Assembly (NCBI GenBank): GCA_945882005.1 | Contig: CAMCWG010000006.1 | Coordinates: 1 to 26,875 of the forward strand | DNA from: Bordetella parapertussis | GTDB lineage: Bacteria; Pseudomonadota; Gammaproteobacteria; Burkholderiales; Burkholderiaceae_B | Reading direction: 5' to 3' | DNA length: 26,875 nucleotides | Shown here: positions 18,281-26,454 of the stretch, piece after piece | How positions within the stretch are numbered: the first letter of the stretch is position 1 | Layout: every line of letters begins with the position of its first letter | The notes under the pieces: generated by a model | What the model was told of the DNA's origin: nothing | Database searches by the model: none | Seen by the model: only the letters and a program-made list of their open reading frames with translations | Translations under genes and position numbers: made by a program

Positions 18281-19296
18281 TAGTTCACTTGCGCGCCAGA
18301 TAGCTTCACGAGATCTTTATATTTATCTAGCTCTTGCTTGACCATCTCTGCGAACTGCGCTGAACTCAATGGTTTTGCATTCGAACCCATGTCGGCCAGA
18401 CGCTTCGCGATCTCGGGGTCGGCGAGAGCTTGTGTGTACGCTGTGTGCAGTTTCGCAAGCACCGGAGCAGGCGTCCCCGCAGTCGCAAATACACCAAACC
18501 AAGTGCCTATATCGAACGGCTTGAGGCCCGCCTGCTCGACCGTAGGCACATCAGGCAGCGTAGCCGAGCGTGCAGTCGTCGTCACAGCGAGTGCAACAAC
18601 TTTCCCTTCTTTGATAAGCGGCGCCGCTGAAGCAAGATTATCAAACATGAAATCCGATTGCCCAGATAACAACGCGAGCTTGGCTGGTGCAGCGCCTTGA
18701 TAAGGAATATGTACCATCTTGACTTGAGCACGGACGCCGAGCAATTCACCCGCCAAATGGCCGGCGCTACCCGAGCCCCCCGATCCGTAGTTCAACTTAC
18801 CAGGGTTCGCTTTGGCATACGCGACTAAATCACCCATCGTGCGTAGATTGTTCTTATTTGCAAACTCCTTGTTCACAACCAGAACGTTCGGCACCGACGC
18901 CACCAAGGCCACCGGAGCGAAATCCTTGACTGCGTCATAAGGAATCTTAGAAAATAACCAGGGGTTGATCGCATGCGTAGCGACAGCACCCATCGCGAGC
19001 GTGTAACCATCAGGCTGAGCCTTAGCCACCAGATCCACACCAATGTTGCCGCCTGCGCCGGGCTTATTCTCAACGATCACTGGTTGTCCGAGAGAGACTT
19101 TGACTTTCTCGGCCAAGACCCGAGCAATCGTATCGAGTGGTCCACCGGGGGGATAAGGGACGACAAAACGAATCGGCTTACTCGGCCATTGAGCCTGAGC
19201 CTGAGCACTTATGGTCACACCCGTGCCCAACAGCATCGCACAAGAAAGACTAGAAAGCACGAGGCCCCTGCGTACTAGACGGAAAGCTTGATTCAT
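18280..19296 (-). CDS. Bug-family (TctC-type) periplasmic solute-binding protein
   Basis: This is a tripartite tricarboxylate transporter receptor of the Bug family, strongly expanded in Bordetella and relatives; it binds a carboxylate or related ligand in the periplasm. It has 338 residues. A Sec signal peptide ends at about A35 (ISAQAQA before QWPSKP), followed by the family hallmarks IRFVVPYPPGGPLDTIAR, ENKPGAGGNIG, and the HIPYQG loop. Bug ligand sites usually follow the PPGG turn and the GAGGN loop, both present. No tctA or tctB membrane genes are nearby. It starts 22 bases after the aapP stop, on the same strand, so it is probably co-transcribed with the amino-acid ABC operon. Confidence 0.93.
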   Translation of the reverse strand: MNQAFRLVRRGLVLSSLSCAMLLGTGVTISAQAQAQWPSKPIRFVVPYPPGGPLDTIARVLAEKVKVSLGQPVIVENKPGAGGNIGVDLVAKAQPDGYTLAMGAVATHAINPWLFSKIPYDAVKDFAPVALVASVPNVLVVNKEFANKNNLRTMGDLVAYAKANPGKLNYGSGGSGSAGHLAGELLGVRAQVKMVHIPYQGAAPAKLALLSGQSDFMFDNLASAAPLIKEGKVVALAVTTTARSATLPDVPTVEQAGLKPFDIGTWFGVFATAGTPAPVLAKLHTAYTQALADPEIAKRLADMGSNAKPLSSAQFAEMVKQELDKYKDLVKLSGAQVN

Positions 19297-19318
19297 ATCG
19301 GGTTCGCCGTGTAAAAAA

Positions 19319-20059
19319 TTAGTGCAGGATTTGACTCAGGAATAGCTTCGTACGCTCATTCTGCGGGTTATCGAAGAAAGCATCTGGCGTGTTCTGCTCG
19401 ATGATCTCACCGCGGTCCATGAAGATCACTCGGTCGGCAACTTTGCGCGCAAAACCCATTTCATGGGTCACGACCAACATCGTCATCCCAGTGTCTTCGG
19501 CCAAACCAACCATCACGTCAAGCACCTCCTTGACCATCTCGGGATCAAGAGCCGAGGTGGGCTCGTCAAACAACATGACCTTAGGATCCATGCACAACGA
19601 ACGCGCAATCGCGACTCGCTGTTGCTGCCCACCAGACAGCTGGCCTGGGAATTTGCTTGCCTGCTCTGCGATGCGGACACGCTCGAGATATTTCATTGCC
19701 CTAGCCTCAGCCTCAGCCTTTGGCGTTTTGAGCACCCAGATCGGTCCGAGAGTCAGATTCTCGAGAACGGTTAAATGCGGGAACAAGTTGAAATGTTGGA
19801 ACACCATGCCTACGTCGCGGCGAATCGCTTCAACATCGCGAATGTCGTTGGTGATCTCGGTGCCTTCAACAATGATGTGGCCTTTTTGATGCTCTTCCAG
19901 ACGATTGATGCACCGAATCAGCGTGGACTTGCCCGAACCGGAAGGGCCGCAAATCACGATTCGCTCACCAGGTGCAACGTCCAAATTAATGTTTCGCAAC
20001 ACGTGGAACTTGCCATACCACTTGTTGACTTCTTTCATGCTAATGATGGCGTCAGCCAT
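19319..20059 (-). CDS. aapP: AapP, polar amino-acid ABC transporter ATPase
   Basis: This is the ATPase driving the polar-amino-acid importer encoded with it, 246 residues. Walker A is GPSGSGKST (residues 38-46), the Q-loop [11 protein letters not shown], the signature LSGGQQQR, Walker [13 protein letters not shown] and the switch His in VVTHEMGF. The sequence clearly belongs to the GlnQ/GltL/AapP class. The ATG at 20059 has GGAG with the context CTGGAGATCG, the same as before aapJ. The gap to aapM is 47 bases. Cytoplasmic side of the membrane complex with AapQ and AapM. Confidence 0.95.
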   Translation of the reverse strand: MADAIISMKEVNKWYGKFHVLRNINLDVAPGERIVICGPSGSGKSTLIRCINRLEEHQKGHIIVEGTEITNDIRDVEAIRRDVGMVFQHFNLFPHLTVLENLTLGPIWVLKTPKAEAEARAMKYLERVRIAEQASKFPGQLSGGQQQRVAIARSLCMDPKVMLFDEPTSALDPEMVKEVLDVMVGLAEDTGMTMLVVTHEMGFARKVADRVIFMDRGEIIEQNTPDAFFDNPQNERTKLFLSQILH

Positions 20060-20106
20060 ACACGATCTCCAGAAATAATTAGCGCCCGGTCGTCACAAAC
20101 ACACCG

Positions 20107-21210
20107 TTAGCGTTGATGCTCCGTCGCCAGCCTCTTCTCCAAAGCCTGACTATATTTAGACATCGAATAGCAAAACAGGAAGTAAATAGCCGAGATAAAA
20201 ATGTAAACCTCAACGCTAAACCCGCGCCAGGCCTGATCTACCAACGCAGCTTTCGCTGCTTGGGTCAGATCAAAAATACCGATGATCACGACGAGCGAAG
20301 TGTCTTTAAATAGTGCGATAAAAAGTCCAACAAGCGGGGGGATCACAATCTTCAGCGCTTGGGGCAACACGATCAAACGCATTTGTTGCCAATAGGTCAG
20401 CCCTAACGAATCAGCGCCTTCGAATTGCCCTTTGGGAATCGCCTGCAGGCCGCCGCGAACAGTCTCAGCCATGTAGGCCGCTGCAAACAAGATGATGGCA
20501 ACCTGTGCGCGCAACAACTTATCAATCGTCACGCCCTCTGGCAGAAACAAGGGCAACATCACAGCAGACATAAACAGCAGGCTGATAAGGGGGACCCCGC
20601 GAATCAACTCAATGTAGACCACGCAGAGTGTTTTGATTGCTGGCATTTTTGAGCGACGGCCCAAAGCCAACAGCACGCCCAACGGAAATGCAAACGCAAT
20701 ACCGAAAGTCGATAAGATCAGGGTAAGTGGCAAGCCACCCCAACGGCTGTTCTCAACATAGGTCAGGCCAAAGACGCCGCCCCACATCAAGACCGCAACG
20801 CTCGACAGCGCGACGATCCACATAAAGAGCAAAGAAATATTCCAGAAACGGCGCACACCGCTCAGGATAATGACACCCACGAGAATCAATGTCGCCAATA
20901 AGGGACGCCACTGCTCCTCGTAAGGATAGACACCAAACAGGATCAGACGATGTTTTTCAATGATCATTGACCAACAGGCGCCCGTCACTTCGCGGCACTC
21001 CTGAGAGGTCTTGGCCGTTGCAGTTGAGCTGATCAAAAACCAATCCACCATCGCGGGCACTGTCGCGAACAGCAACCAGACGGACAGAATCGTTAGCAGT
21101 GTGTTGAACGGGGAAGAAAACAGTTGCGTACGCAACCAGTTCCATGCCGACAAACGTGAGGACGGCGCCAACTCGGTGCTCGGAGGAGAAACATTAGCTT
21201 GGCTTGTCAT
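20107..21210 (-). CDS. aapM: AapM, polar amino-acid ABC transporter permease
   Basis: This is a permease subunit of the Aap/Bzt type, 367 residues, longer than the ~220-residue GlnP/HisM permeases because of the N-terminal extra segment typical of AapM. That segment includes a first helix (TLLTILSVWLLFATVPAMV), the periplasmic GACWSMIIEKHRLILFG and YPYEEQWRP, all characteristic of AapM. The EAA-loop SLGLTYWQQMRLIVLPQALK contacts the ATPase. Its ATG begins one base after the aapQ stop, so expression is coupled. It pairs with AapQ as a heterodimeric channel. Confidence 0.95.
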   Translation of the reverse strand: MTSQANVSPPSTELAPSSRLSAWNWLRTQLFSSPFNTLLTILSVWLLFATVPAMVDWFLISSTATAKTSQECREVTGACWSMIIEKHRLILFGVYPYEEQWRPLLATLILVGVIILSGVRRFWNISLLFMWIVALSSVAVLMWGGVFGLTYVENSRWGGLPLTLILSTFGIAFAFPLGVLLALGRRSKMPAIKTLCVVYIELIRGVPLISLLFMSAVMLPLFLPEGVTIDKLLRAQVAIILFAAAYMAETVRGGLQAIPKGQFEGADSLGLTYWQQMRLIVLPQALKIVIPPLVGLFIALFKDTSLVVIIGIFDLTQAAKAALVDQAWRGFSVEVYIFISAIYFLFCYSMSKYSQALEKRLATEHQR

Positions 21211-21211
21211 C

Positions 21212-22399
21212 TTATCTTTCCACCAAAGCTATGCGCTTGTTGTACCAGTTCATAAACACCGAAATAGACAAGCTGACCGTAAGGTAGGCAGCCATGATCA
21301 TCAGGATCCCCTCGATCGCCTGGCCTGTCTGATTCAGAGTCGTGTTGATGACCGAAACAATATCGGGATACCCGATCGCCACCGCCAGAGAGCTATTTTT
21401 TGTGATGTTGAGGTATTGGCTTGTCATCGGGGGAATGATGACGCGCAAGGCTTGTGGCAACACAACCAAACGTAGCACCAAACTGCTCTTCAAGCCCAAG
21501 GCACCCGCAGCTTCCCATTGACCGCGTCCAACAGACTGGATACCAGAACGCACGACCTCAGCGATAAAACCAGAGGTGTAGATCACCAGACCAAACAACA
21601 ATGCTGCGAATTCGGGTGTGAACGTCATCCCACCAACAAAATTAAAACCTTTGAGCTCTGGCACCTCGAGCGCCAAGTCCGTACCACTGATCCACCAGAC
21701 CAACGCGGGAAAAATAAAGAGCAATCCTATCGCCCAACGGATGATGGGGAAAATCTGACCCGTGCGTGCTTGACGCTGACGTGCCCACCGACTCAAACCG
21801 AAAATCACAGCAATCGCGAGCAGGATGCCCGCAAACAACCAGATCAATCCATCTCCGTTAACAGTCGGCATCTGAATGCCACGATTCGAAACAAACACGC
21901 CAGGCAACGGGTGATACGCTTTGCGCGGTCCCGGCATCGTCTCTGAAATAATTGCGTACCAAAAAAACAATTGCAGCAACAAAGGGATGTTGCGCATGAC
22001 TTCGACGTAGACACTCGAAATTTTGCGGATTAACCAGTTCTTCGATAAACGAGCAATACCGATAATGGTGCCGAGCAGCGTGGCAAGAACGATGCCGATC
22101 AGGGCGACACGCAGGGTATTGAACAGGCCAACAGTAATCGCTCGGGCATAAGTATCCGCCGGCGTATAGCTAATGGGCGTTTCACCAATCGCGAAACCAG
22201 CCTCGCGACTTAAAAAGCCAAAACCGGTCGTAATGTTACGAACCGACAAGTTGTGCATGGTGTTGTGCACCAGGTACCAACCGATGCCACCAACAATTGC
22301 AACGGCAAGGATCTGATAGATGACTGAGCGAACGCCCGGGTCATTCCAGGACAGGCGCCGACGAGGAGACTGGGCTGGAGGAGTATCTTTATGATTCAT
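21212..22399 (-). CDS. aapQ: AapQ, polar amino-acid ABC transporter permease
   Basis: This is the larger permease subunit, 395 residues. It has a cytoplasmic start, a first helix (IYQILAVAIVGGIGWYLVH), the periplasmic stretch GFGFLSREAGFAIGETPI typical of AapQ, a central insertion with extra helices (LIWLFAGILLAIAVIFGLSRW) and the EAA loop ALGLKSSLVLRLVVLPQALR near the C-terminus. The ATG at 22399 has no obvious Shine-Dalgarno; a strong hairpin ends 8 bases before it. The start fits the family length. It is followed directly by aapM. Confidence 0.95.
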   Translation of the reverse strand: MNHKDTPPAQSPRRRLSWNDPGVRSVIYQILAVAIVGGIGWYLVHNTMHNLSVRNITTGFGFLSREAGFAIGETPISYTPADTYARAITVGLFNTLRVALIGIVLATLLGTIIGIARLSKNWLIRKISSVYVEVMRNIPLLLQLFFWYAIISETMPGPRKAYHPLPGVFVSNRGIQMPTVNGDGLIWLFAGILLAIAVIFGLSRWARQRQARTGQIFPIIRWAIGLLFIFPALVWWISGTDLALEVPELKGFNFVGGMTFTPEFAALLFGLVIYTSGFIAEVVRSGIQSVGRGQWEAAGALGLKSSLVLRLVVLPQALRVIIPPMTSQYLNITKNSSLAVAIGYPDIVSVINTTLNQTGQAIEGILMIMAAYLTVSLSISVFMNWYNKRIALVER

Positions 22400-22407
22400 T
22401 ATGAGTT

Positions 22408-22444
22408 GGGGCGATGCACGAACACTTGCCCGTGCAGTCGCCCC
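22408..22444 (-). terminator. Strong hairpin between aapJ and aapQ (attenuator or mRNA stabiliser)
   Basis: GGGGCGA (22408-22414) plus TGCACG (22415-22420) pair with CGTGCA (22431-22436) and TCGCCCC (22438-22444), giving a 13-bp stem with one bulged base and a 10-base loop. It lies between the binding-protein stop and the permease start. No T-tract follows on the minus strand, so it more likely reduces read-through or protects the aapJ mRNA 3' end, raising binding protein over permease, as known for other ABC operons. Confidence 0.65.
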
Positions 22445-22460
22445 TTTAAGTCAACAGTGA

Positions 22461-23477
22461 TTAACGAATTGGCCAGGCATACATGATGCCGCCTTTCGTC
22501 CACTGCTGGTTCAAACCACGCTCGAGTTTCAAGGGTGTGTTCTTACCGATGTTGCGCTCAAAGCTTTCGCCGTAGTTACCGACTGCCTTGAGGATGTTGT
22601 AGGCCCACTTTTCGTCCACGCCCAAGTTCTTACCCATTCCTGGTGTGACACCAAGAATGCGCTGAATGTTGGGGTTGGTGCTCTTGAGCATTTCGTCGAC
22701 GTTCTTCTGGGTCACGCCATACTCTTCAGCTTCGACCATGGCGTTGAAGCTCCAACGCACAACGTTGAGCCACTGCTCGTCGCCCTGACGGACCAGAGGA
22801 CCGAGAGGCTCTTTCGAAAAGTCTTCAGGCAAGATGACGTAGTTATCAGGTTTGTCGAGTGACGAACGCGAAGATGCCAAGCCCGACTTATCGGTTGTGT
22901 ACGCATCGCAACGACCCGAAACGAAAGCACGAACGACTTCGTCAAGCTTTTCGATCACAACTGGCTTGAAGGTCAGCTTGTTTGCACGGAACCAGTCAGC
23001 GAGGTTCAGTTCAGTTGTTGTACCAGGTTGAACGCAAATGGTTGCGCCATTGAGCTCTTTGGCGCTCTTGAGGCCGCTGTCCTTGCGAACCATGATGCCC
23101 TGACTGTCATAGAAGTTGACCGCAACACCGATCAAACCCAGCGATGTGTCGCGTGTCATCGTTTGTGTCGTGTTACGGACCAAAACGTCGATCTCGCCAG
23201 ACTGTAACGCGGTGAAGCGCTGCTGAGCTGTCAATGGTGTGACTTTGAATTTTGTTGAATCACCGAACATTGTGGCGGCGAAGGCACGGCACAAGTCGAT
23301 ATCCAAGCCCGACCAGACGCCTTTGCTATCTGGAGCCGAGAAGCCAGCCAGACCGGTGTTTGTGCCGCATTGGACAAAACCTTTTTTCTTGACGGCGTCA
23401 AAAGTTGGGCCAGCTTGAACGGCGGTGTTAGCAGCAACAAGTGCGGCGCCAACGAGTGCAAGTTTTAAAAATTTCAT
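22461..23477 (-). CDS. aapJ: AapJ, periplasmic amino-acid-binding protein
   Basis: This is the family 3 solute receptor for L-amino acids, delivering ligand to AapQMP. It has 338 residues, as in AapJ/BztA. The signal peptide ends after A22 (AVQA before GPTFDAV). Family segments: KGFVQCGTNTGLAGFSAPD, GLDIDLCRAFAATMFGD, LQSGEIDVLVRNTTQTMTRD, CVQPGTTTELNLADWF, and the C-terminal QWTKGGIMYAWPIR. Cys residues at about 37 and 63 may form the usual disulfide. The ATG follows a GGAG site within a GATCT-CC-AGATC dyad (23483-23494). First gene of the operon, with a promoter upstream. Confidence 0.96.
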   Translation of the reverse strand: MKFLKLALVGAALVAANTAVQAGPTFDAVKKKGFVQCGTNTGLAGFSAPDSKGVWSGLDIDLCRAFAATMFGDSTKFKVTPLTAQQRFTALQSGEIDVLVRNTTQTMTRDTSLGLIGVAVNFYDSQGIMVRKDSGLKSAKELNGATICVQPGTTTELNLADWFRANKLTFKPVVIEKLDEVVRAFVSGRCDAYTTDKSGLASSRSSLDKPDNYVILPEDFSKEPLGPLVRQGDEQWLNVVRWSFNAMVEAEEYGVTQKNVDEMLKSTNPNIQRILGVTPGMGKNLGVDEKWAYNILKAVGNYGESFERNIGKNTPLKLERGLNQQWTKGGIMYAWPIR

Positions 23478-23574
23478 AAGTCGATCTCCAGATCACGACA
23501 GGGGACGACAAACCTAGGGAATGTCGCGTTAATAATTTGTGCAAGGCACCAATGGTAGCCTTACCCATGTCCGC

Positions 23575-23603
23575 AATGTATGGGGGAAATCCCTTGCAGT
23601 CAA
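23575..23603 (-). promoter_or_regulatory. Sigma70-like promoter of the aapJQMP-bug operon
   Basis: On the minus strand TTGACT (23603-23598) and TACATT (23580-23575) lie exactly 17 bases apart, 5 of 6 and 4 of 6 matches to consensus. The spacer holds the dyad GGGA-AA-TCCC (23584-23593). The start would be near 23568, giving a 5' leader of about 90 bases before aapJ. The -35 is the end of a 22-bp tandem repeat. Confidence 0.6.
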
Positions 23604-23641
23604 TCTCCCAAAATAGTGCAGTCATCCCCCCAATTTGGTGC
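23598..23641 (-). repeat. 22-bp tandem direct repeat upstream of and overlapping the aapJ -35 box
   Basis: Two adjoining 22-bp units on the minus strand (23641-23620 and 23619-23598) match at 16 of 22 positions. Both begin GCAC and end GACT, with A and TTGGG conserved inside. The second unit ends in the -35 hexamer. Two helical turns of spacing fit a dimeric activator or repressor binding side by side. No other role is visible. Confidence 0.6.
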
Positions 23642-23654
23642 TAACACCCCATAA

Positions 23655-23685
23655 TTGTCCGATGTGCATTACCGGGCGTTATGAT
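23655..23685 (+). promoter_or_regulatory. Putative promoter of ftsEX-mutY
   Basis: TATGAT (23680-23685), 5 of 6 matches to the -10 consensus, lies about 23 bases before the ftsE ATG. A TTGTCC at 23655-23660 could be the -35 box, but the 19-base spacer is long. No strong Shine-Dalgarno precedes ftsE, and the leader would be short. Confidence 0.4.
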
Positions 23686-23708
23686 GGGGGCTTCTATTTG
23701 GTTCAACC

Positions 23709-24449
23709 ATGATTGAATTCCAACACGTTTTCAAATCTTACGGCCAAGGACGCAGCATCCTGGCTGACATCAATTTCAAAGTGTCCGCTGGCGAATTTGT
23801 GTATGTCGCTGGGCCTTCTGGTGCGGGCAAGTCCACACTCCTCAAATTAATCGGCGGCCTAGAAGCTCCCTCACGGGGTTCAATCCAGGTCAATGGCCAG
23901 CGCTTGGAAAACCTATCGCCGCGCGCGCGTCCCTATTTGCGGCGTGCTGTTGGCGTTATTTTGCAAGACACGCACCTTTTATACGATCGCAGCGTGATCG
24001 ATAACGTTTTGTTACCTCTTGCAGTCACTGGCTTAGCAACGGATATCGCGCGCGCCCGCGCCCGGGCGGCACTTGAAAAGGTTGGGTTATCGGCCAAAGA
24101 AAACGCACCGCCAATCGAACTTTCAGGTGGCGAGCAACAAAGATTGGCAATTGCCCGGGCAATTGTGAATCGGCCGGCCATTCTCATCGCAGATGAGCCG
24201 ACAGCCAGCCTGGACCGCGAAACAGCGCGGCGCATCATGTCGGTCTTCAAAGATTTCAATCGCGTTGGCGTCACAACGCTCATCGCCTCACACGACGATG
24301 GCCTGATGGCTGAGTACGCCACGCGAGCGTTCAAAATTGATCCGGGCAGATTTGCAGATTCTGCCGACAGGCGCACGTCCGAAAATAAAAATACCGTTTC
24401 AAATCAGTCGTTTGAAAGGCACGAGCCGTCACTAGGCGAGGATACCTAA
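23709..24449 (+). CDS. ftsE: FtsE, cell-division ABC-type ATPase
   Basis: FtsE is the cytoplasmic ATPase of FtsEX, which controls periplasmic amidase activators at the division site. Walker A GPSGAGKST is at residues 35-43; a Q-loop region ends in GVILQDTHLLYDRSV, the signature is LSGGEQQR, Walker B ILIADEPTASLD, and the switch His lies in IASHDDGLM. At 246 residues it is longer than E. coli FtsE (222): after the domain end near ATRAFKIDPGRF comes a polar tail of about 30 residues, rich in Ser, Asn, Glu and Asp. The ATG at 23709 is the expected family start (MIEFQHVFKSY). It overlaps ftsX by one base (TAATG). Confidence 0.95.
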   Translation: MIEFQHVFKSYGQGRSILADINFKVSAGEFVYVAGPSGAGKSTLLKLIGGLEAPSRGSIQVNGQRLENLSPRARPYLRRAVGVILQDTHLLYDRSVIDNVLLPLAVTGLATDIARARARAALEKVGLSAKENAPPIELSGGEQQRLAIARAIVNRPAILIADEPTASLDRETARRIMSVFKDFNRVGVTTLIASHDDGLMAEYATRAFKIDPGRFADSADRRTSENKNTVSNQSFERHEPSLGEDT

Positions 24450-25357
24450 TGAAAAGCTTGCTGCGTCAACACCGTTATGCCCTCGCGGTCACACTACGTC
24501 GACTGATCGGCCAGCCGATCTCGTCTCTCACGAATCTTTTAGTGATCGCACTCGCGCTGGCACTCCCACTGTTAGGTGCCTCGCTTTTGCTCTCTGTTGA
24601 GCCCGTCGCGCGCCAAGTATCTGTCACGCCCGAGCTTACAATTTTCCTCAAGGTTGACGCGGCAAATAATGCGGCAGATCAACTCGCCAAACGCATTCGC
24701 TCCGAGCATCACGATCAAATATCTGGCGTGCGCATCATCCCAAAGGACCGTGCACTAAAAGATCTGCGCGAAAACCCAGCCTGGGAACAAGCGCTCAAAG
24801 TCCTTCCCAACAATCCGCTACCCGATGCCGTGGTTGTAACCTTCACACAAGGCGAGGACCTCGCCGCACGGGCAGAAGAGTTAGCCCGCATATGGCGGTC
24901 CTGGCCCAACGTGGACCTCGTCCAGCTAGATAGCGCGTGGGTGCAGCGCCTAGAGGCCTTGTTGCGTTTTGGCAAAGTTGGCCTCTTGCTGCTCGCTCTC
25001 AGTGTCATGCTGGTAGTACTGGCAACGGTTTTTAACACTGTGCGCATGCAAGCACTGTCACAACGCGAAGAGATTGGCGTCGCCCGACTCGTGGGGGCCA
25101 CCGAAGGGTTTGTGCGACGACCATTTTTATATCTTGGCGCGCTGACCTGCACACTCGCCGCACTGGTCAGCATCGGGATAGCACGTATTGCGCTCATACC
25201 GCTAAATGACGCGCTGGCTTCCCTTGCGCGCAGCTACGATGCCGAGTTTGCTCTTGCACTGCCTTCGATCCTCGTGCTCACACTTGCCGTGTTATCGGTT
25301 GCCTGCCTAGGCGCCCTCTCTGCGCGCTGGTCCGTCGAGCGCAACACGCGCTTTTAA
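24449..25357 (+). CDS. ftsX: FtsX, cell-division ABC-type permease
   Basis: FtsX is the four-helix membrane partner of FtsE; its large periplasmic loop engages amidase-activating proteins such as EnvC. The product has 302 residues. A short cytoplasmic start is followed by TM1 (about residues 28-52, ending ASLLLSVEPVA), a periplasmic domain of about 130 residues, TM2 (GLLLLALSVMLVVLATVFNTV), the cytoplasmic loop REEIGVARLVGATEGFVRRPF typical of FtsX, TM3 and TM4, and a basic end. The start overlaps the ftsE stop. mutY begins 11 bases after the stop, so all three may be co-transcribed. Confidence 0.95.
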   Translation: MKSLLRQHRYALAVTLRRLIGQPISSLTNLLVIALALALPLLGASLLLSVEPVARQVSVTPELTIFLKVDAANNAADQLAKRIRSEHHDQISGVRIIPKDRALKDLRENPAWEQALKVLPNNPLPDAVVVTFTQGEDLAARAEELARIWRSWPNVDLVQLDSAWVQRLEALLRFGKVGLLLLALSVMLVVLATVFNTVRMQALSQREEIGVARLVGATEGFVRRPFLYLGALTCTLAALVSIGIARIALIPLNDALASLARSYDAEFALALPSILVLTLAVLSVACLGALSARWSVERNTRF

Positions 25358-25368
25358 ACGCACCAATT

Positions 25369-26454
25369 ATGCGGATTGCGCCACGACTGATTACCTGGCA
25401 ACGCCTGCACGGTCGACATGGCTTACCTTGGCAACAGACACGCGATCCCTATCGGGTATGGCTATCGGAAATCATGCTGCAACAAACGCAAGTTGCGGCT
25501 GTCATTGAATACTACGCGTGCTTCTTGAAGAAATTTCCGACAGTTAAGAAGCTGGCTCAAGCCACAACGCCTGAGGTGATGGCCCAATGGGCAGGGCTCG
25601 GGTATTACGCACGCGCGCGCAATCTGCATGTCTGCGCGCAACGCGTCGTCAACGACTGGGGTGGAAATTTCCCAGAGACAGCCGACGAGTTGGTTACCTT
25701 GCCGGGCATTGGTCCGTCGACTGCCGCAGCCATCGCCGCCTTTTGCTTTGGTGAGCGATCCGCGATCCTCGATGGCAATGTAAAGCGGGTAATCGCCCGA
25801 CATGCAGGAATCGAAGGTGACCCAAGTACTCGCGCGGTGGAGCAACAATTATGGTCCGTGGCACGCGAACAATTACCGTCTACGCGCGTCTGTCAGAACG
25901 ACCTCAGTGCGATGGCTACTTACACGCAGGGCTTAATGGATCTCGGCGCCACCCTTTGCACGCGCAGCGGACCACGCTGTCAGGACTGTCCAATTAGATC
26001 GGATTGTGTTGCCCACAGAGAGGGGCGAACAGATGAACTCCCGACTGCACGTGCGCGCAAAGTCCTGCCAGAGCGTAAAGTCGGAATGCTGATCGCCTAT
26101 CAAGCCGGTCACGTTCTGCTAGAAGAAAGACCGCAGTCAGGGATTTGGGGTGGGCTTTGGAGTCTGCCAGAATTTGATGCAACGGCGCCCAGCACCGACG
26201 TCTGCGCCTCTCTTGGTCTACAGCCTCTGAAGGCGGAGCGGCTTCCCGCTTTTTTACACGCCTTCACCCACTACCGCTTAACAATCGCGCCGCAGCTAGT
26301 ACACGTGGCCGAACCTCACCGCCCAGCCGTGCTAAAGAGCCGTACAAAGTCTTCACTGCATTGGATAAAAATAGCTTCGCTCGACAGTAAAGGATTACCA
26401 GCACCAATCCGAAAATTGCTGCTCGGACTCACAAGCGACAAGGTACTTAAATAA
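25369..26454 (+). CDS. mutY: MutY, adenine DNA glycosylase
   Basis: MutY removes adenine mispaired with 8-oxoguanine, complementing the MutT-type Nudix gene at 1675-2640. It has 361 residues, the usual length. The catalytic Glu is E34 in SEIMLQQTQ; the helix-hairpin-helix is [15 protein letters not shown] (111-125), and the catalytic Asp is D135 in ILDGNVKRV. The iron-sulfur cysteines C197, C204, C207 and C213 keep the x6-x2-x5 spacing. The C-terminal NUDIX-like 8-oxoG recognition domain is represented by [20 protein letters not shown]. The start is the ATG at 25369, 11 bases after ftsX, with no clear ribosome site. The 3' end overlaps convergent rodA by 8 bases. Confidence 0.95.
   Translation: MRIAPRLITWQRLHGRHGLPWQQTRDPYRVWLSEIMLQQTQVAAVIEYYACFLKKFPTVKKLAQATTPEVMAQWAGLGYYARARNLHVCAQRVVNDWGGNFPETADELVTLPGIGPSTAAAIAAFCFGERSAILDGNVKRVIARHAGIEGDPSTRAVEQQLWSVAREQLPSTRVCQNDLSAMATYTQGLMDLGATLCTRSGPRCQDCPIRSDCVAHREGRTDELPTARARKVLPERKVGMLIAYQAGHVLLEERPQSGIWGGLWSLPEFDATAPSTDVCASLGLQPLKAERLPAFLHAFTHYRLTIAPQLVHVAEPHRPAVLKSRTKSSLHWIKIASLDSKGLPAPIRKLLLGLTSDKVLK

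Noticed and set aside
21518..21946. 142-codon open frame on the plus strand inside aapQ
   Set aside because: Antisense to a clear permease gene; very rich in Arg, Thr, Asn and Gln, with no known family and no ribosome site.
23428..23568. Upstream reading frame from an ATG at 23568 running past the aapJ start in another frame
   Set aside because: The ATG sits at the predicted transcription start with no ribosome site, and the encoded protein has no recognisable features. A regulatory role is possible but unsupported.
23530..23641. Sigma-54 promoter for aapJ, suggested by NtrC-like repeats
   Set aside because: No GG-N10-GC pair in the expected -24/-12 arrangement was found; candidates had 11-base spacing. 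A sigma70-like promoter fits better.
23933..24376. 147-codon open frame on the minus strand inside ftsE
   Set aside because: Lies opposite the conserved ABC motifs of ftsE; a shadow of that coding sequence.
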